In this document: one piece after another, positions 1-7,868 of the stretch
Numbering within the stretch: the first letter of the stretch is position 1
Layout: every line of letters begins with the position of its first letter
Source: Streptomyces venezuelae
GTDB taxonomy: Bacteria; Actinomycetota; Actinomycetes; Streptomycetales; Streptomycetaceae
Assembly (NCBI RefSeq): GCF_008642275.1
Contig: NZ_CP029189.1
Span: 3,636,501-3,700,500 of the forward strand
Length of the DNA stretch: 64,000 nucleotides
Reading direction: 5' to 3'
Notes under the pieces: generated by a model
Databases searched by the model: none
Told to the model about the DNA's origin: nothing
Seen by the model: only the letters and a program-made list of their open reading frames with translations
Position numbers and translations under genes: made by a program

Positions 1-2
1 GC

Positions 3-287
3 GCCAGCTTGGTGCTGTGGCCTCGCCTCAACATGAAGGAAGAGCCGACAAGCCTGTTGTACTTCCACCACATCGCTCGCGGGCACACAGCCAGCGATAG
101 TTATGCCGCTTCGCTAATCGCCCTAACTCAGGACGCCGAGTCCCTCGTTGCGGAGATCGCCAAGCAGGGTTGGGCCAACGCAAAGGTCGCCCGCAAGAAG
201 TACATGTGGGGCGGCATAGCCGTCTACATTCTCCTATTCGCCCTTACCACTCTCTCCATCACCGCCGCCCTCCGAGTCATCGACTAA
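3..287 (+). CDS. pycTM: Pycsar membrane effector PycTM (C-terminal part; 5' end outside window)
   Basis: The reading frame is open to the window edge, so only the last 94 codons or so are visible. They match the C-terminal half of the Pycsar effector family (PF18967): a soluble helix with the sequence LLYFHHIA, a helical stretch ending KKYMWGG, then one transmembrane segment (about WGGIAVYILLFALTTLSI) just before the end. Family members usually have an additional pair of N-terminal membrane helices, which would lie upstream. In Pycsar the effector binds cCMP or cUMP made by its partner cyclase during phage infection and damages the membrane. The cyclase gene starts 14 bp downstream. The TTG at 9 is not the real start. 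Identification is by motif reading and by the neighbour. Confidence 0.8.
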   Translation, partial: ASLVLWPRLNMKEEPTSLLYFHHIARGHTASDSYAASLIALTQDAESLVAEIAKQGWANAKVARKKYMWGGIAVYILLFALTTLSITAALRVID

Positions 288-301
288 ACCTGGAGGAACC
301 C

Positions 302-1030
302 TTGGACAGTAACTACAAGGCATACAACCACGTCGACAGCGCCCGAAGAATCAAAGAATACCTAACCGGAACGACGCAAACGTTTGAAGAAGTCGACTCG
401 CTGCCCGACAGGGATAAGCTCACCTTCTCAAACGGGTTCTACGCTTACTGTTCGGCGATCTTCGTGGACATCCGAGAGTCGTCGAAGCTGCCCAGTCATT
501 ACAAGCGCCCACGACTCGCCCGTATCTACCGAGCGTACCTTTCCGAACTAGTTGCCATCTTCAACGGCGACCCGAACGCTCGCGAGATCAACATCGCCGG
601 TGATGCAGCGTGGGCAGTCATCAACACCCCGTACACGCGCGACATCAACTCAGTCTTCGCCCTCGGAGCCAAAGCAAACTCCATGGCGAAAGTGCTTAAC
701 TATGAAATGAAAAAGGCTTCCTACGGGCACCCGATTGAGATCGGAATCGGAATGTCTTATGGACGAGCCTTGATGATTAAGGCCGGATATAACGGAAGCA
801 AGATTAACGACGTCGTCTACATGGGAGACGTGGTCAACGAAGCCGCAAAACTCGCAAACTACGGGAACAGTAGTTGGAATGTTCCCGCATTGGTTACGTC
901 CGAGACCTTCTACGGCAACCTCAACGAACACAACCAGGGGCTGCTGAAACACGACTACTCACGCAGTTGCTACACGGGGGAGGTAATCAGCACCGAGATG
1001 CAGGAGTGGTTCGACGAGAACTGTAAATAG
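302..1030 (+). CDS. pycC: Pycsar nucleotidyl cyclase PycC
   Basis: A 242-aa class III (adenylate/guanylate-type) cyclase domain with little else. The two metal-binding aspartates are visible: D56 in FVDIRESS and D101 in NIAGDAAW. GDVVNEAAKLA near residue 180 is the usual cyclase helix. TTG at 302 is chosen as start because GGAGG lies 5 bp upstream and 5 bp after the effector stop codon. The single cyclase domain with no sensor or membrane segment, in a two-gene operon with a PycTM-type effector, is the Pycsar architecture, in which the product is cCMP or cUMP rather than cAMP. Which pyrimidine nucleotide is made cannot be read with certainty. Base composition is AT-richer than the chromosome to the right, consistent with transfer. 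Confidence 0.85.
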   Translation: MDSNYKAYNHVDSARRIKEYLTGTTQTFEEVDSLPDRDKLTFSNGFYAYCSAIFVDIRESSKLPSHYKRPRLARIYRAYLSELVAIFNGDPNAREINIAGDAAWAVINTPYTRDINSVFALGAKANSMAKVLNYEMKKASYGHPIEIGIGMSYGRALMIKAGYNGSKINDVVYMGDVVNEAAKLANYGNSSWNVPALVTSETFYGNLNEHNQGLLKHDYSRSCYTGEVISTEMQEWFDENCK

Positions 1031-1117
1031 GACGCCTTGGAGGCGGCTCAGACTGAACGTACGTCCCCCGCTGGCTCGGTCTGAGACCCTAGAGGCCGAT
1101 CGAGAGGGGCCGCAGCG

Positions 1118-1651
1118 ATGCAGTGGAAGATCCACGGGGAACGTCCGATCTACGAGAACAAGTGGGTGAACCTGTGGCTCACCGACGTGGAGACGCCGGA
1201 CGGGAACCGCTGGGAACACCACGTCGTCAAGCTCCGCCACCTGGCCGTGGCCGCCGTGGTCAACGACCGGCAAGAGGTCCTGATGATGTGGCGCCACCGC
1301 TTCATCACGGACGCGTGGGCCTGGGAGCTGCCCATGGGCCTGGTCGAAGCCGACGAAACGCCCGGCGAGGCTGCCGCCCGTGAAGTCCTAGAAGAGACCG
1401 GCTGGCGTCCGGGCCCCATGAAGCCACTCGTCTACGCCGAACCGGCGAACGGCATCACCGACTCCCAGCACCACCTGTTCCGGGCAGACGGCGCCACCTA
1501 CGACGGGCCTCCGACCGAGAAGAACGAGTCGGACCGGATCGAGTGGATCCCGCTGGCGAATATCCGGGGCATGATCGACCGCCGCGAGATCGTCAGCAGT
1601 GGCTCCCTCGTCGGCCTCCTCTACGTCCTGATGGACGAAGGGGTCCGCTGA
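1118..1651 (+). CDS. Nudix hydrolase, possibly a Pif-like conjugal immunity factor
   Basis: A 177-aa protein with a complete Nudix box, running from G in GLVEADE through the REVLEETGW segment, about residues 75-97; the spacing fits GX5EX7REUXEEXGU. It would hydrolyse a nucleoside-diphosphate-linked substrate; the substrate cannot be predicted. ATG at 1118 follows GAGAGGGG about 10 bp upstream. The 3' end overlaps the end of the convergent XRE/TPR regulator gene by 31 bp. Known: pSAM2 carries a Nudix protein, Pif, that blocks redundant conjugal entry, and Nudix genes are common in AICEs. That this one plays that role is inference from context; a house-cleaning hydrolase is the alternative. Confidence 0.85.
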   Translation: MQWKIHGERPIYENKWVNLWLTDVETPDGNRWEHHVVKLRHLAVAAVVNDRQEVLMMWRHRFITDAWAWELPMGLVEADETPGEAAAREVLEETGWRPGPMKPLVYAEPANGITDSQHHLFRADGATYDGPPTEKNESDRIEWIPLANIRGMIDRREIVSSGSLVGLLYVLMDEGVR

Positions 1652-2979
1652 CTCGGCGGGGGAAGCACCGCTCGTAGCCGGGCCTCGAAGGCAACCGCGG
1701 CCGGCACCTCGCGATACGGCGCAAGCTGCTCGTAGAACTCGCGAAGGTGTCCGGCCACCCGCTCAGACGACACCGCTGCGGCGGGTACCAGCGCCTCTAT
1801 CGCCGTGTGGCACGCCTGGTCAAGCTTCCCGCGCTGGAGCTGCGTACGGGCCAACCAGAAGGCATGGAAGGCCCGGCCTCGCTGGTTCGCAGGGTCCTCC
1901 CTCTCCAGAGCGTCCGCGATCAACGGTTCAGCGATTGCGGCTTCACCGAGACGGCCATGCGCGATGCCGGTGTCCACGATGAGCTTCGGCTCATCGAAGT
2001 AGGTCACCCATGCCGGGTCCGGGTCGTCCACCTTGATCCGGCCGAACTGACTGTGGGCCTCGGAGATCGCAGTATGGGTCGCTGACCGGTCGCCCAAGGT
2101 CGCGTGGGCGAACGCCTCGCGCATGGCCAGCATCGCCCGGACTCTCGGCGTCGTGCCGACGGCCGCTCGGGCCTGGTCCTGGGCTGCGGACACCAGTGCC
2201 AGCGCGTCCGCCGGCTTGTCCTGGTAGGTCGCTTGCAGGCTCATGCAGGCCAGCACGTTGGCCATGAAGGGGTGGTCGTCAATCTCCCTGGCCAGTTGCA
2301 GAGCTTCCGAGAAGTAGGCGCGGGCCTGGTGGTACTGCCGGGCGTCGAAGTACGTCCACCCGGTCAGCCGCGCCAGCTCCGCCGCGATGCCGTACAGGCC
2401 GTTCTGTATCGGTGTCGGCCGCTGGTCCTTCAGCAGCCCCTCGACGTACCGCAGCTGGCCGACTACGGCCGGCCTCAGGGTCTCGCCCCCGTGCTCGTCG
2501 TCCCGGCGCCAGTAGTCCTCGATCGAGGACCGTAAGGCGTGCAGCGTGGACGGGCTCGGATTCGTCCCTGCGGCCAGGGCCAGGATGCTGTCCACCTCCA
2601 CGCCCGGTAGCGCGCTGAGCGGCTTCGGCCCTGCGGTGTCGCTGACGGCCTCGGACGGTTCCCGCTGGGCCACGATCAAGGCGGGTGGCGTCTCCCACCC
2701 GCGTCGGGCAAGCCCGAGCATGTGGCCGGGGATGCGCAGGCCATCGGCAATCCGCTCGATCACGTCCATGTGGACTAGCTGCCGCCGGCCCGCGATGACT
2801 TCACCGACGCGGCTCGGGGTCAGCTCGCATTGCCGGGCGATCATTGACGGATAGATGCCTGCCCGCGTCTTGACCAGCCGGAACACCCGTGTGAAGTCGC
2901 GGACCCGGCAGGCATCGATCATCTGGGGATCGGTGAGCAGGCTGGGCGGGAGTTCCTTCGTGCGACGTGGCTCGGGCAT
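1621..2979 (-). CDS. XRE-family regulator with C-terminal TPR-like repeats
   Basis: A 452-aa protein. Residues about 27-85 form a helix-turn-helix of the XRE type (SMIARQCELTPSRVGEVIAGRR then a second helix). Residues about 190-430 are alanine-rich helical repeats of the tetratricopeptide type. This layout is frequent in Streptomyces regulators that sense a peptide or small ligand through the TPR domain. ATG at 2979 has GGAG 9 bp upstream on the minus strand. It is convergent with the Nudix gene and divergent from the small-peptide/JmjC operon, so it may control that operon, the element, or both. No ligand can be inferred. Confidence 0.85.
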   Translation of the reverse strand: MPEPRRTKELPPSLLTDPQMIDACRVRDFTRVFRLVKTRAGIYPSMIARQCELTPSRVGEVIAGRRQLVHMDVIERIADGLRIPGHMLGLARRGWETPPALIVAQREPSEAVSDTAGPKPLSALPGVEVDSILALAAGTNPSPSTLHALRSSIEDYWRRDDEHGGETLRPAVVGQLRYVEGLLKDQRPTPIQNGLYGIAAELARLTGWTYFDARQYHQARAYFSEALQLAREIDDHPFMANVLACMSLQATYQDKPADALALVSAAQDQARAAVGTTPRVRAMLAMREAFAHATLGDRSATHTAISEAHSQFGRIKVDDPDPAWVTYFDEPKLIVDTGIAHGRLGEAAIAEPLIADALEREDPANQRGRAFHAFWLARTQLQRGKLDQACHTAIEALVPAAAVSSERVAGHLREFYEQLAPYREVPAAVAFEARLRAVLPPPSQRTPSSIRT

Positions 2980-3212
2980 GGGTCACGCTCCGGAGGAAGA
3001 CTACGGATCGCGGCAGGGTCTCAACCGAACGTGATGTTACCCAAGTTGGGTAATCCGCTGGACCTTTCTGGCCACTGCCCCCGCTGGCGAAGCTTCTGCA
3101 CATGGCGAAGCGACAGAGGACGACCGCCTTGGAGACACACGGTGGCACTCCTGACTCACAGCGAACGGCCCTCCGGGCGGCCTCGGACCTGGGCACCGAA
3201 CCCCGCGTCTTG

Positions 3213-3401
3213 ATGAGCCTGCGGGTGTCACGGGATTCGGGCCGGACGTGGTCGCCGAGCACGCGGGTGCTGCAAGGCGACCCGTTCGACATCCTCTCGA
3301 ACCCCAGCAGCTACCCGCCGTGCGAGTGCCCGCGCTGCGGCGGCCAGCCGGTATCCGCCCGTGCCCTGCGCCCGGTGGCGGTCAAGCCGGGGGCCGCGTA
3401 G
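3213..3401 (+). CDS. Small hypothetical protein with a CECPRC zinc-knuckle-like motif
   Basis: Sixty-two residues from ATG 3213; the same frame also offers ATG 3102 (99 aa). I prefer 3213 because MSLRVSRDSGRTW is reminiscent of the N-terminus of a family of small Streptomyces proteins that I recall only from memory; neither start has a strong ribosome site. The C-terminal half has YPPCECPRCGG, with cysteines arranged as a possible metal site. Its stop codon overlaps the GTG of the next small gene by one base (TAGTG), so it is the first gene of the operon leading to the JmjC oxygenase. Function unknown. Confidence 0.5.
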   Translation: MSLRVSRDSGRTWSPSTRVLQGDPFDILSNPSSYPPCECPRCGGQPVSARALRPVAVKPGAA

Positions 3402-3538
3402 TGGACGCCTTACCTCAAGCCCGACTGAGAATGCGCGACCCCTGGGGCTGGCGCCAACAGCTCGCCGTCCTCCTGTACGTCGCCGTCGTCAGCGTCCTGG
3501 TGGTCGCCCTGGCCCTCGCCGGGGATCCCGGCCGCTGA
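3401..3538 (+). CDS. 45-aa single-pass membrane peptide
   Basis: Starts at GTG 3401 inside the stop of the preceding gene. The 45-residue product has a basic, tryptophan-containing N-terminus (RMRDPWGWRQ) and then one strongly hydrophobic segment of about 21 residues (LAVLLYVAVVSVLVVALALA) with a short charged tail, so it is a type II or tail-anchored small membrane protein. It could be a membrane partner, a toxin-like peptide, or a peptide precursor. Nothing identifies which. The tight coupling to the gene in front supports that it is translated. Confidence 0.5.
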   Translation: MDALPQARLRMRDPWGWRQQLAVLLYVAVVSVLVVALALAGDPGR

Positions 3539-3651
3539 CCCACAGATCTCCGCCCTGCACTTCCTGAGCACGTCCCGGGGCGGATGCACCACCCGCAAGA
3601 TCCCTCGCCGGAACCCCGGTGGGGCCCATCAAGGCCAGGAAGGAGTACGGG

Positions 3652-3783
3652 ATGAACGAGAACGCTCCCACCGAGCAGAACAGCGGTCTGCTGATCGGTG
3701 TCCGCCGCATCGCCGCGGCCCGCTCGCGTGCCGAGGAAGCCTCGGACAACACGGGCGGCAAGTCGGACATGAACGACACCTGA
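3652..3783 (+). CDS. 43-aa peptide directly upstream of the JmjC oxygenase; candidate modified peptide
   Basis: ATG 3652 follows a strong ribosome site (AGGAAGGAG, 6-14 bp upstream), and the stop is 19 bp before the JmjC gene. The 43-residue product is hydrophilic: an N-terminal part ending in GLLIGVRRIAAARSRAEEAS and an acidic, Gly/Ser/Asn/Asp-rich tail ending MNDT. Size, position and the oxygenase plus reductase that follow are what one expects of a ribosomally made peptide with its tailoring enzymes, but there is no transporter or obvious leader peptidase nearby. No match to a known precursor class is recognised. Treat the precursor role as a hypothesis. Confidence 0.5.
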   Translation: MNENAPTEQNSGLLIGVRRIAAARSRAEEASDNTGGKSDMNDT

Positions 3784-3802
3784 TCGACCGAGGAGACCCA
3801 CG

Positions 3803-4987
3803 GTGATTGATTCCGCATCGTGGGCGGAGCGTCTGGGCGGGGATACGTTCCTCGCCCAGACGTGCTTCCGTGCCCACAAAGTGATCCGCTCCAACGGCAC
3901 CACCTTTCCCGCGCCGCTGACCTGGGACGACCTCAACGAGATCGTGGCCGCTCACCGGCTCGAACCGCCCCGGATGCGGCTCTCCCGCGCCGGGGAAGCC
4001 GTCCCCGCCACGGCGTACTCCATCCTCCGTACGAACCGTCGCGGGGTGTCCTGGTACCAGCCCCAGCCTGCCGAGTTCCACGCCCGGCTCGCTGAGGGCT
4101 CGTCCCTGGTCATCGACGCGATCGACCAGATCCACCCGCCCGTCCGAGAAGCCGCGGCCGGCCTCGAACGGTTCTTCCGCACCCCCGTGCAGGTCAACGC
4201 GTACGCCTCGTGGACCGCCGAGGAGGGCTTCGGCACGCACTGGGATGACCACGACGTGGTGGTGCTCCAGCTCGAAGGCTCCAAGCGGTGGAAGATCTAC
4301 GGCCCCACCCGGCAGGCGCCCGCCTGGCGCGACGTGGAAGCCCCCGAGGCGCCGACGGGTGAGCCGATCGCGGACATCGTCCTGACGCCCGGCGACGTGC
4401 TCTATCTGCCGCGCGGTTGGTGGCACGCCGTCAGCGCCGACCAGGGCACCGCGTCCCTCCACCTCACCTTCGGGCTCGCCACGCAGACCGGCGCCGAGTT
4501 CCTGGGTTGGCTGTGCGACGATCTCCGGGCGAGCGTGACTGTCCGGGCGGACGTACCGCGTTTCGGCACTCCGGAGGAGCGGGCGGACTACCTGGCTGCC
4601 GTACGGAAGGACGTACTGGCCGCCCTGGACGACCCTGCGGTTCTGGACCGCTGGGAAAGGTCTCTGGACGCGACGCACCCCGGGCGCCCCCGCCTGTCAC
4701 TGCCACACCTCACCGCCGTGCCTGCCGAACCGGGCATCACGGTGCAGGCCACGGTGCCCCGTGCCCGGATCGACCAGGACGACCAGGCCGTGACCTTCGC
4801 CGGGGCGGGGAACGAGTGGACCTTCGCCCTCCCCGTCGCCCCGGTCCTCCGCCTCCTCGTTGGTGGACCGCCGACCACCCTCGCGGACCTGGCCGCCGAG
4901 TCCGATCTCACCCTCGCCCAGGTGGCGGAGGTCGTCTCCGCGCTCGTTGCCGGTCAGGCCGTCGCCGTGGTCGGGGGCTCCTCGTGA
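3803..4987 (+). CDS. JmjC-type cupin oxygenase (Fe(II)/2-oxoglutarate dependent)
   Basis: A 394-aa protein from GTG 3803. Residues about 90-250 are a JmjC/cupin fold of the ROXY/MINA/FIH type: H146 and D148 in THWDDHD and H208 in GWWHAVSA form the iron-binding facial triad, and LEGSKRWKIY (158-167) supplies the lysine and tyrosine region that usually contacts 2-oxoglutarate or substrate. The C-terminal third resembles the winged-helix of ribosomal-oxygenase-like proteins. Such enzymes hydroxylate protein side chains or peptides. GTGA overlap with the reductase gene downstream indicates translational coupling. The substrate may be the 43-aa peptide immediately upstream (inference) or a ribosomal or other protein. 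Confidence 0.85.
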   Translation: MIDSASWAERLGGDTFLAQTCFRAHKVIRSNGTTFPAPLTWDDLNEIVAAHRLEPPRMRLSRAGEAVPATAYSILRTNRRGVSWYQPQPAEFHARLAEGSSLVIDAIDQIHPPVREAAAGLERFFRTPVQVNAYASWTAEEGFGTHWDDHDVVVLQLEGSKRWKIYGPTRQAPAWRDVEAPEAPTGEPIADIVLTPGDVLYLPRGWWHAVSADQGTASLHLTFGLATQTGAEFLGWLCDDLRASVTVRADVPRFGTPEERADYLAAVRKDVLAALDDPAVLDRWERSLDATHPGRPRLSLPHLTAVPAEPGITVQATVPRARIDQDDQAVTFAGAGNEWTFALPVAPVLRLLVGGPPTTLADLAAESDLTLAQVAEVVSALVAGQAVAVVGGSS

Positions 4988-5877
4988 CCGCTTCTCTGGG
5001 ACTGGGAACGTACCGGGTGCGCGCCGTTGAACAGGCGGCTCGCACCGCGTGCGCTGACGGGCTCGTGTGGATCGACACCGCCCCCAACTACGGCAGCGCC
5101 CACCAAGCGCTCGGCCCCGTCATCGCTGACCACCCGCGCGCCATGGTGGCGACGAAGACAGGCTTCTTCGGCCCGGATGAAGGCGCGGCTGCTCTTCGAG
5201 CCGGACAGCTCACCGCCGCCCAAGTACGGTCCGGACACAGCCTCGACCCCGGCTTCGTCCGCTGGCAGACGGAAAGGTCCCTGGCCGCTCTCGGCCGGAT
5301 CGACCTCGTGTTCGTTCACAACCCGGAGCGCGCCGGCCTCTGTCCCTCGGAGCTTCATCCGGCACTTCGTGACGTGTTCGCGGTGCTGGAGGAGTTCGCT
5401 GCCGAAGGCAGGATCGGCGGGTACGGCGTGGCCACCTGGTCGGGGTTCCTCCACGACGCCTTCTCCGTGTCCGAACTCCTGGGCCTGGCCATCGAAGCCG
5501 CTGGTTCGGGTGAACATCACCTCCGGGCCATCCAACAGCCGGTGAGCCTCGTCATGGCAAGGCCGATCGCCCTCGCCCTCGATGGCCGGGGCCCTCTCGT
5601 CCTGGCCCGTGCGGCTGGCCTGATCACCTTCGGCTCCTCGCCTCTGCACGGTGGCGAACTGCCCGGCCTCGTCACGCCCGAACTCGCCGAGTTCATCCGC
5701 CCGGGGGCCTCGCCGGGCACCGCCTGTCTCCTCGCTGCGGCCTCCTGCCCGAGCCTGGACGTGGTACTGCTTTCTGCTGGCACCGCCCCCCATTGGGCCG
5801 CTGCCAAGGCCACCGTTGCCGCCCCGCTCGATCCGGGCCACCTCAGGAAGGTCACCGATGTACTCGCCCAAGGATGA
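4984..5877 (+). CDS. Aldo/keto reductase family protein
   Basis: A 297-aa TIM-barrel oxidoreductase. The four catalytic residues of the family can be placed: D31 and Y36 in IDTAPNYG, K58 in VATKTG, and H112 in FVHNPE, so it is likely active with NADPH. The real start is GTG 4984, overlapping the JmjC stop codon (GTGA). The frame is open further upstream only because it runs through the JmjC gene in another phase. The 3' end overlaps the phosphotransferase gene by 20 bp. A reductase coupled to an oxygenase suggests successive redox tailoring of one product; the substrate is unknown. Confidence 0.85.
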   Translation: MTASLGLGTYRVRAVEQAARTACADGLVWIDTAPNYGSAHQALGPVIADHPRAMVATKTGFFGPDEGAAALRAGQLTAAQVRSGHSLDPGFVRWQTERSLAALGRIDLVFVHNPERAGLCPSELHPALRDVFAVLEEFAAEGRIGGYGVATWSGFLHDAFSVSELLGLAIEAAGSGEHHLRAIQQPVSLVMARPIALALDGRGPLVLARAAGLITFGSSPLHGGELPGLVTPELAEFIRPGASPGTACLLAAASCPSLDVVLLSAGTAPHWAAAKATVAAPLDPGHLRKVTDVLAQG

Positions 5878-6715
5878 GACCACCAGGGCACGCATGGAGG
5901 ACGCCCTGGCCCACGCCGCTGCCCACCTCTCCACCATGACGGCGGGGGCGCCGGCCTGGGGCTGGCTCGGCCGCACCATCGGCAGTCGCACCGGGGGCGG
6001 CCACTGGCTCCGCGTCCACTGCGGCGAGGCAGCCAAGACCCCCGCCACCCGGAACGAGGGGATCGCCCTCGCCGAGGAACGGGTGTCCGACAAGGTGTCC
6101 CGCCCTCACCTCCACGACCTGTACCGCTGGGACGGCGGCGAGTACGTCTTCGAAGCGGAGCTGATCGACTACATCGCCCAGCCCGTCATCTCGCCGGAGA
6201 CGCCCGACCTCACCGAGGATCCGGGCCTGCCGGACTCCTGGTGGACGACCCTGCGGGAGAGCCTGGACGCCCTCAGCACCGCCGAACCGCCCCGCGAGAC
6301 CATCCGCCAGTCCTGGGCCGACCGCGTCTTCCCCGAGTTCCTGGGCATCCCTGCCCCGCCCATCACCGAACGCGTCACTGGGCACGCCGACCTTCAGTGG
6401 GCCAACCTCACCCACGACCCGCTCGTCATCCTGGACTGGGAGCGCTGGGGCGCCGTACCCGTCGGCTACGACCCCGCGATGCTCTACGTGAACAGCCTCC
6501 GCGTCCCCGCCGTCGCCGACCGCATCCGTACCGAGTTCGCCCACGTCCTCGACACCCCCGCCGGCCGGATCGGCGAACAGATCGCCCTCGCCGAGATGCT
6601 CCAGGCCGTGGGCCGTGGTTGGTACGTCGAGCTGGCCCCGCTCCTGCGCCGACGCGCGGAGGACCTGACGGGGGTCCGTCCTCCGGCTCCGTCCCCCGCC
6701 CATCCAACCGCCTGA
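5858..6715 (+). CDS. Aminoglycoside-phosphotransferase-like kinase
   Basis: A 285-aa protein with the choline/aminoglycoside kinase signature: the catalytic loop HADLQWANL (H176, D178, N183) and the metal-binding LDWE (D193). The N-terminal lobe is shorter and less typical. ATG 5858 lies inside the end of the reductase gene (20-bp overlap). Members phosphorylate small molecules or act as self-resistance enzymes, so in this operon it could modify or neutralise the product of the JmjC and reductase enzymes. A perfect 13-bp hairpin 16 bp after the stop codon closes the operon. Confidence 0.8.
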   Translation: MYSPKDETTRARMEDALAHAAAHLSTMTAGAPAWGWLGRTIGSRTGGGHWLRVHCGEAAKTPATRNEGIALAEERVSDKVSRPHLHDLYRWDGGEYVFEAELIDYIAQPVISPETPDLTEDPGLPDSWWTTLRESLDALSTAEPPRETIRQSWADRVFPEFLGIPAPPITERVTGHADLQWANLTHDPLVILDWERWGAVPVGYDPAMLYVNSLRVPAVADRIRTEFAHVLDTPAGRIGEQIALAEMLQAVGRGWYVELAPLLRRRAEDLTGVRPPAPSPAHPTA

Positions 6716-6730
6716 TCGGCGCCTCCTGCA

Positions 6731-6764
6731 CGAGCCCCAGCGCACCCCTCCGCGCTGGGGCTCG
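6731..6764 (+). terminator. Terminator hairpin closing the JmjC/AKR/kinase operon
   Basis: Arms 6731-6743 and 6752-6764 pair perfectly (13 bp, GC-rich) around an 8-base loop. There is no U-run, as is common in Streptomyces. Confidence 0.75.
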
Positions 6765-7401
6765 CGTGCGTCAACTCCCGCCCTGTCTTTGGCGTTTGAC
6801 AATGACTGCTGCACCTGGCATCGCGGTCGGCCGGAGCGGCTTTGGCCGGTGTCCTGTTCGGGTTGGGGTCGGGCATGTTCAGGGGGCCGTACGCTGGCCC
6901 GGCAACTCGGGCAGGCTTTGATCCTGCCCGGAATTTGAACGAGTGGCCCCCTGGACTTGCCCGACGCGGGCCCCGGCCCGAACAGGTGGGTAAAGCCGTG
7001 GAGGCCGGCCGCCCCGGCCACATCTGGGTGAAGAGCAATCCGCGGTGACCCGCGCGGGCCTGGCGTACATCCCGCTGCTGTCGGCCGCGTTCTCCGTGAG
7101 GCGGCTGGCGGGGTTCTTCACGGGTTCTGACTGCCCGCTCCTCGGGCTCTTGCGGCGCGAGTGGGCGGGGGCCGTCGCGGGCGGTGGCGGAGACATGGAG
7201 CCAGCGGCGGCCTGGGGCCGCCGCGCCGCGCGGCCCGCGCCAGCGGGCCGCCTTGATCCAGTAAAGAAACTTTGGACAGCTCACCCCTTCGGCCGCTTCG
7301 GCCGGCAGGGAATGGGCTGTTTCGCCCTTCAATGCCGGATCTATTCGCAGAATAGTCACTTCCTCGGTTCTAGGCCGGTCTGTTCGCGGAATCGCGTTCC
7401 C

Positions 7402-7452
7402 TTATCCACAGGCTTGCCGTGGTTGCCTGCTCTTCGCATGGAGTTGTCCACA
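7402..7452 (+). promoter_or_regulatory. Two perfect DnaA boxes 42 bp apart
   Basis: TTATCCACA at 7402-7410 and TTGTCCACA at 7444-7452, same orientation, each followed by GG. TTGTCCACA is the preferred Streptomyces DnaA box. Their position in the gene-free part of the element suggests DnaA recruitment or titration, but two boxes alone could be coincidence. Confidence 0.45.
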
Positions 7453-7653
7453 GGCGGGAGGGGTGCGACATGGCCGTTCGGAAGGGGTGTCCGCTTTCGG
7501 TGATTGCATGCGGGCCGCGCCGGAAAGTCCGGGGCATGCAGCAGCGGAAAGCGGAGACTGTGATGCGGGTCACCTCGGGTGGGGGTAACACGGAGGCGGC
7601 TGTCGGCACCTCTATGGGCGATCCGGAAATCCGGCTGACGTTTAGCACGACAT

Positions 7654-7868
7654 CCCCGGTTAGCCAAACCGGGGATTCTCCGGATCCTTGCGACTGTCGC
7701 CCGGAACGCCTGGAGGTGAAGGAGAGCGTGATGCAGGTCCATGAGGTCCCGTGGCGGGGCGTTCCGACACCTACGCGGGTGGCCTGGGAGCGGCGAAATA
7801 TAGCCGCCGATGCCCGGTTTCGGAAACCGGGGATTCTCCGGAGTCTTGTCGATGCCACCCGGAACGCC
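7654..7868 (+). repeat. Two copies of a ~57-bp hairpin-plus-tail repeat
   Basis: Copy 1 (7654-7710) begins with stem CCCCGGTT/AACCGGGG, loop 5. Copy 2 (7813-7868) begins with CCCGGTTT/AAACCGGG, loop 3. Both stems are followed by the same ATTCTCCGGA and then a similar 26-base tail ending CCCGGAACGCC. A degenerate third copy of the tail lies near 8009-8035. The two copies fall in different phases of the only long frame, and stem bases differ while pairing is kept, so selection seems to act on DNA or RNA structure. Confidence 0.6.

Noticed and set aside
3102..3212. N-terminal extension of the small CECPRC protein
   Set aside because: In frame but without a ribosome site, and the known-looking N-terminus starts at 3213; left as an alternative.
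6900..6945. Left att copy (sequence GGAATTTGAACG resembles the tRNA T-loop region)
   Set aside because: The similarity is about eight bases and does not extend into the acceptor stem.
7654..7868. Retron or group II intron RNA
   Set aside because: No reverse transcriptase gene is nearby and the hairpins are too small.
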